A DNA stretch of 64,000 bases. Source: Oligoflexia bacterium (GTDB taxonomy: Bacteria > Bdellovibrionota > UBA1018). Positions 60,832 to 64,000 of the stretch are shown piece by piece. Each line of letters starts with the position of its first letter. Position 1 is the stretch's first letter. The translations under genes were made by a program, and so were the position numbers. The DNA lies in the NCBI GenBank assembly GCA_014376785.1, contig JACMQW010000016.1:1-64000 (forward strand). The letters run 5' to 3'. The notes under the pieces were generated by a model. It saw nothing but the letters and a program-made list of their open reading frames with translations. It was not told the origin of the DNA and did no database searches.

Positions 60832-62430
60832 CTACGAACTCTGCCCCAAGGGGGGACTTGAATGCGCCATTTGGGTCAACTGCCGAATCAGTTCGGGCAT
60901 ATTGGGAGGCTTAGGAATAAAACTCGTAATTCCAGCCACTTGGGCAAGGGCTCCAATATTCATTTCTCCGGATAGAAGCAGAACAGGCACTCCCTTCCAA
61001 GCTGGGAAGCGGGCCAGATGAGCCACCAAATCGGTCCCTTTTCCATCCGGAAGCCGATAATCGACCAGAATCAGGTCTAGAGGCTGAGCTTCGGAGGAAA
61101 TAAATTCTTTGGCGTCGCCTAGGTTTTCGAGTTCTTCCACAAAAAACCCTCTCCTACGAAGTTCCAGGGCGATCACTTCACGAAGATCCTCGTCGTCGTC
61201 GATAAATAGAATGCGAGCAATGGCAGCGTCAGGGTTCGCCCCTCCAACGCTGACCTTGTCGGTCATCGCAGTGGGCTGAGGAAGCGTCAGTCGAAAACAG
61301 GCGCCCACGGGATCGGGGGCGACTCCCGCGAAAAAAGTGATGTCCCCCCCATGATTTTTTACGATTGTTTGAGCGATATAAAGGCCAAGCCCTAAACCGC
61401 TTCGAAACTTCGGATCGCCTTGGAAAAATTTATCAAATATTTTTTCTTGGAGAGCAGGATCAACTCCCTCTCCGGAGTCCATCACCTCGATCTTTAAAAC
61501 TCCTGGCTCAGTTGCCGCGCGAATGAGTATCACTCCCCCGCGGGGGCTAAACTTCACTGCATTCGACAACACATTTGAGAGTGCTTGGAACAGTCGATCG
61601 GAATCAAAAAGTGCCGTAGGAGCCACCGCATCCAGTCGGCTGACGAGAGTAACATCTTTGTCTTTAGCGATCGGCTCGAACATCTCCACCAAGTCCCTAA
61701 GGAAATCTTCTACTCTCGTTTCAGTGGGTGTGATGACGAGCTCACTTCGCGCAGCATCTTCCAGAATCAACACATCCTCGATCAGAGTGCGCATAAAACC
61801 GGCGGCTCGGCGTATTTTAGACAGTGCTAGCACCGTATCTTGGGTCCGTTGCAAGACTTCCGGAGGAAGCGAGGTTGAAAGTGATTTGGTAAGGCGATCG
61901 ACATGAATCTGAGAAAGAAGCAAAATAGTGGAAAGCGGATTCCTCAAATCATGGGACACCACTGCCAAAGTGTCTTCTCTTCCTCGAATAGCAGCTTCCG
62001 CACGCAGAGACGCTTCTTTCTCGCGGATATTTGCATCCCGCTCTTTCAAGGCCCTGCGGATAGACGGCACCAGCCTTCCCGGTTGAGACTTCAGGATGAC
62101 ATCTGCGACACCGCTTTTGATGAGATCTACCGCGCGCTCTTCACCCACTGCTCCCGAAAAAACAAGAAAAGGAATCTCTGGAAAAACATCCCGCACGTCT
62201 CGTAACGCGGACCAAGCGTCCAAGCCAGGGAGATTGAAATCGCAGATGATCACATCGGCATCGATCGATGAAACACGGGATTTAAAGTCTGACCCTTCTC
62301 GCAGGATCTCGACCTCTGCTTCCGCCCACTCGCGGCGGAGCGTTCTTTCTAGTAACGCGGCATCGGATTCTGAATCCTCGACTACAAAAAACCGAAGGGG
62401 TTTCGATTTGCCTTCTAGAGTTAGGTCCAT
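60832..62430 (-). CDS. Hybrid histidine kinase, REC-HisKA-HATPase-REC
   Basis: About 532 residues. N-terminal REC with phospho-Asp in DADVIICDFNLPGLDAWSAL; HisKA HDLRNPLSTILLLSQIHVD; HATPase N-box NVLSNAVKFSPRG and SGLGLGLYIAQTIVKNHGG; C-terminal REC with ILFIDDDEDLREVIALEL and ILVDYRLPDGKGTDL. The N-terminal receiver replaces a sensor, so it listens to another kinase. With the adjacent NtrC regulator and HPt it could form a multistep phosphorelay. Soluble, no membrane segment. Confidence 0.9.
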   Translation of the reverse strand: MDLTLEGKSKPLRFFVVEDSESDAALLERTLRREWAEAEVEILREGSDFKSRVSSIDADVIICDFNLPGLDAWSALRDVRDVFPEIPFLVFSGAVGEERAVDLIKSGVADVILKSQPGRLVPSIRRALKERDANIREKEASLRAEAAIRGREDTLAVVSHDLRNPLSTILLLSQIHVDRLTKSLSTSLPPEVLQRTQDTVLALSKIRRAAGFMRTLIEDVLILEDAARSELVITPTETRVEDFLRDLVEMFEPIAKDKDVTLVSRLDAVAPTALFDSDRLFQALSNVLSNAVKFSPRGGVILIRAATEPGVLKIEVMDSGEGVDPALQEKIFDKFFQGDPKFRSGLGLGLYIAQTIVKNHGGDITFFAGVAPDPVGACFRLTLPQPTAMTDKVSVGGANPDAAIARILFIDDDEDLREVIALELRRRGFFVEELENLGDAKEFISSEAQPLDLILVDYRLPDGKGTDLVAHLARFPAWKGVPVLLLSGEMNIGALAQVAGITSFIPKPPNMPELIRQLTQMAHSSPPLGQSS

Positions 62431-62674
62431 GACTTACTATGAAGCCATAAAATGGCCTGGAGATCGAGCAGGATGATGAATTGATCCAAAATGACCCATT
62501 TTTACTCGATAGCTTAGGCATCAGCTTTGCTTTTTCAGGGGTGTCACCAAAAGTGAAGGAATTTCGATTGAACCCCTACGAGCGTTCATCCCGTTGATTT
62601 CCTTGACCCCATTGAAGGAAAAGATGTGCCCTTCGCTTCCTGAAACCATTCCCTTCTTGAAAGAGAGATGCTCC

Positions 62675-63370
62675 ATGTTGACTCGAAATTTTATCACTCC
62701 TCGCATTCTTGGATCCGCCCTCGCCGCGGTGGCAGTCCTTGTCCCGCTTCCATCCCTCGCGGATACAACGACCACGACGACCACTTCCGGGTCGACTGGA
62801 TCTAGCGCTCCAGGCTCGGTTGCAATCGTGTTTTCTCCATCTCTTACGAGCGTTCGTTCGGACTCGAAACTCCCTCAGGAACAGGGCTTGAGCGCCGACC
62901 GGAAGTTCGGAATGGGAGCCGGAATTCTCTTCGACGCTCCCCTGTCGGACGGCTTAAGCCTCGGAGTAGGGGCACTTTATATCGAAAGAAAATTCCAAAT
63001 CGGCACCGGAACCACCCGCGTTCAGCGGAAAGCGCCTACGATCTTCGTCCCGGTTGAAGCGAAAGTTTGGCTGGGTAACGGCTTTTCGATCGGTGGAGGA
63101 GCATTCGGCGCCGTTAAAGTGGGCGACGCAAAAGATGAAATTGTCACAGGTAGCACCACCCTCCAATCGACCTCTGCCCAGGATCGTAAATCACTCGACT
63201 ACGGCCTAACCGCTTCCGTGAACTTCCTCCTTCCGGTCTCTGGAAGAACAGGATTACTGCTCGGCGCTCGCTACCTCTACGGACTTTCTAATAACACGAG
63301 AAATTCCGCGATCTATAATGAAAAGATCGATGACCTCGCGTTCACGGCAGGACTTTCCTTCAGCATTTAG
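62675..63370 (+). CDS. Outer-membrane beta-barrel protein
   Basis: About 231 residues from ATG 62675. Signal peptide (ILGSALAAVAVLVPLPSLAD), a Thr/Ser/Gly-rich segment, then strands with an OmpA-like/OmpW-like transmembrane pattern (FGMGAGILFDAPLSDGLSLG, GLLLGARYLYGLSNN) and end FTAGLSFSI. An earlier ATG at 62594 would give an unlikely extension. Function unknown. Confidence 0.75.
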   Translation: MLTRNFITPRILGSALAAVAVLVPLPSLADTTTTTTTSGSTGSSAPGSVAIVFSPSLTSVRSDSKLPQEQGLSADRKFGMGAGILFDAPLSDGLSLGVGALYIERKFQIGTGTTRVQRKAPTIFVPVEAKVWLGNGFSIGGGAFGAVKVGDAKDEIVTGSTTLQSTSAQDRKSLDYGLTASVNFLLPVSGRTGLLLGARYLYGLSNNTRNSAIYNEKIDDLAFTAGLSFSI

Positions 63371-63501
63371 GTCCTAGCCTGTGAAGCTTAAGCTTACTTA
63401 GTTCATACTGTTCCTGAATCGTTACTCACAAACCAAACGGGAATTTTTTTCAAACATCAAGTTGAAAGGATTTCCGTTTTTTTTACCACTGAAAGGTCAC
63501 C

Positions 63502-64000
63502 ATGAAATTCCAACTCCCAAAACTCGACTACCAACCCAGCGCTTTCGGCTCATTTCTTTCCGTTGAAAGTTTTACTTACCACTATGGGAAGCACCATCAG
63601 GCCTATATCGATCAAACAAATAAGGTAATCCAATCGACTCCTTTCGAATCCGCTTCATTAGAAACGATCGTGAAAGAATCAAAGGACAAACTCTATAATC
63701 AGTCGGCACAGGCCTGGAATCACACGTTCTATTGGAAATCCATGACTCCACAAAAGGAAACTCCTTCGCGAGAACTTGAGACTGCGATCACGTCGCGATT
63801 CGGCACAATGGATCTCTTCGCAAAAGAATTCGTGGAAAAAGGAGTTTCCCAATTCGGATCCGGATGGGTTTGGTTGGTTCAAAAAGAAATGGGTGATCTC
63901 AGTTCTCCTCTGGAAATCGTTTCGACATCAAATGCCGAAAACCCCATTCGCATGGGAATGAAGCCCATTCTCGCTTGCGACGTTTGGGAACACGCCTATT
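63502..64000 (+). CDS. sodB: Iron/manganese superoxide dismutase, 5' part only
   Basis: Begins at ATG 63502 (GAAAGG about 4 bases upstream) and is cut by the window end after about 166 codons of an expected 190-200. Motifs: SFTYHYGKHHQAYID (first His ligand in YHYGKHH), QAWNHTFYWKSM (second His), FGSGWVWLVQK, and LACDVWEHAY, the Asp and His ligands at the very edge. The AxxxFWN pattern QAWNHTFYW supports iron type. It dismutates superoxide in the cytoplasm. Confidence 0.85.
   Translation, partial: MKFQLPKLDYQPSAFGSFLSVESFTYHYGKHHQAYIDQTNKVIQSTPFESASLETIVKESKDKLYNQSAQAWNHTFYWKSMTPQKETPSRELETAITSRFGTMDLFAKEFVEKGVSQFGSGWVWLVQKEMGDLSSPLEIVSTSNAENPIRMGMKPILACDVWEHAY

Noticed and set aside
1-64000. 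tRNA, rRNA, tmRNA, RNase P RNA, CRISPR array
   Set aside because: Looked for the known landmark sequences and regular spaced repeats in all intergenic gaps; none found by eye.

Overview
The window is a chromosomal stretch from a Gram-negative bacterium. My best guess is a Bdellovibrionota-like (Bdellovibrionales/Oligoflexia) or similar deltaproteobacterial-grade lineage. The basis is a mid-range GC content judged by eye, many secreted and lipoprotein genes with no recognisable family, TonB/ExbBD and RND envelope systems, a DUF222-like HNH gene of the kind common in that group, SPFH and FtsJ-type genes, and multidomain phosphorelay proteins. Taxonomy is inference; no rRNA or tRNA gene is visible. 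I see no phage, IS transposase or CRISPR array.

Layout. 1-5 kb: a 9-bp tandem repeat, an HNH endonuclease reading frame broken by two in-frame TAA codons, dapF, and a coupled large Cys-rich secreted protein. 5-11 kb: AIM6-like phosphodiesterase, a 2-oxoacid dehydrogenase E1 alpha/beta pair, an ExbB/ExbD pair, a DUF4340-like lipoprotein and a HAD phosphatase. 11-14 kb: an HU-like protein, fumarylacetoacetase and maleylacetoacetate isomerase (tyrosine catabolism), then an RNA-like structured intergenic stretch. 14-21 kb: unknown secreted proteins, a deoxyhypusine-synthase-like enzyme, a GNAT gene flanked by two unusual inverted-repeat elements that share a core, yebC and an aldehyde dehydrogenase. 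20-26 kb: RlmM-like methyltransferase, HAD protein, EF-hand lipoprotein and outer-membrane protein; the last has an unusual start-site hairpin and promoter. 26-33 kb: two SPFH proteins with a SulP transporter fused to a gamma-carbonic anhydrase, a DUF4442 protein, a TrmN6-like methyltransferase, and a 57-residue Lys/Arg-rich protein.

33-37 kb holds the N-degron machinery: Aat (Leu/Phe-tRNA-protein transferase), ClpA and ClpS. 37-38.6 kb holds a Fic-domain protein translationally coupled to a GHKL-ATPase-like protein, which is the best candidate here for an undescribed two-gene system. 38.6-43 kb is an exbD-exbB-tonB-TonB-dependent receptor block. 43-46.5 kb has DUF421, a RadD-like helicase, and an ArsR/SRPBCC pair in which each gene carries one in-frame stop. 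46.5-50 kb has EttA, a secreted protein, a 41-residue small protein and YceI. 50-55.6 kb is a TetR-TolC-RND locus with no adaptor gene. 55.5-62.4 kb has a ClsB/YbhP-like pair behind a histidine kinase, a CsbD protein, and a phosphorelay set (HPt, NtrC-family regulator, REC-kinase-REC hybrid). The end has a beta-barrel protein and the start of an iron/manganese superoxide dismutase.

The most notable observations are: (1) the two long-armed inverted-repeat elements around the GNAT gene; (2) three genes broken only by nonsense codons, four stops of all three types and no frameshift; (3) the Fic/GHKL pair; (4) the SulP-gamma-carbonic-anhydrase fusion; (5) the hairpin that covers the ribosome site and start codon of the 24.9-26.3 kb outer-membrane gene; (6) a terminator-bounded structured intergenic RNA candidate near 13.8 kb. 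All calls rest on reading the sequence and translated frames by eye; no database search was run.
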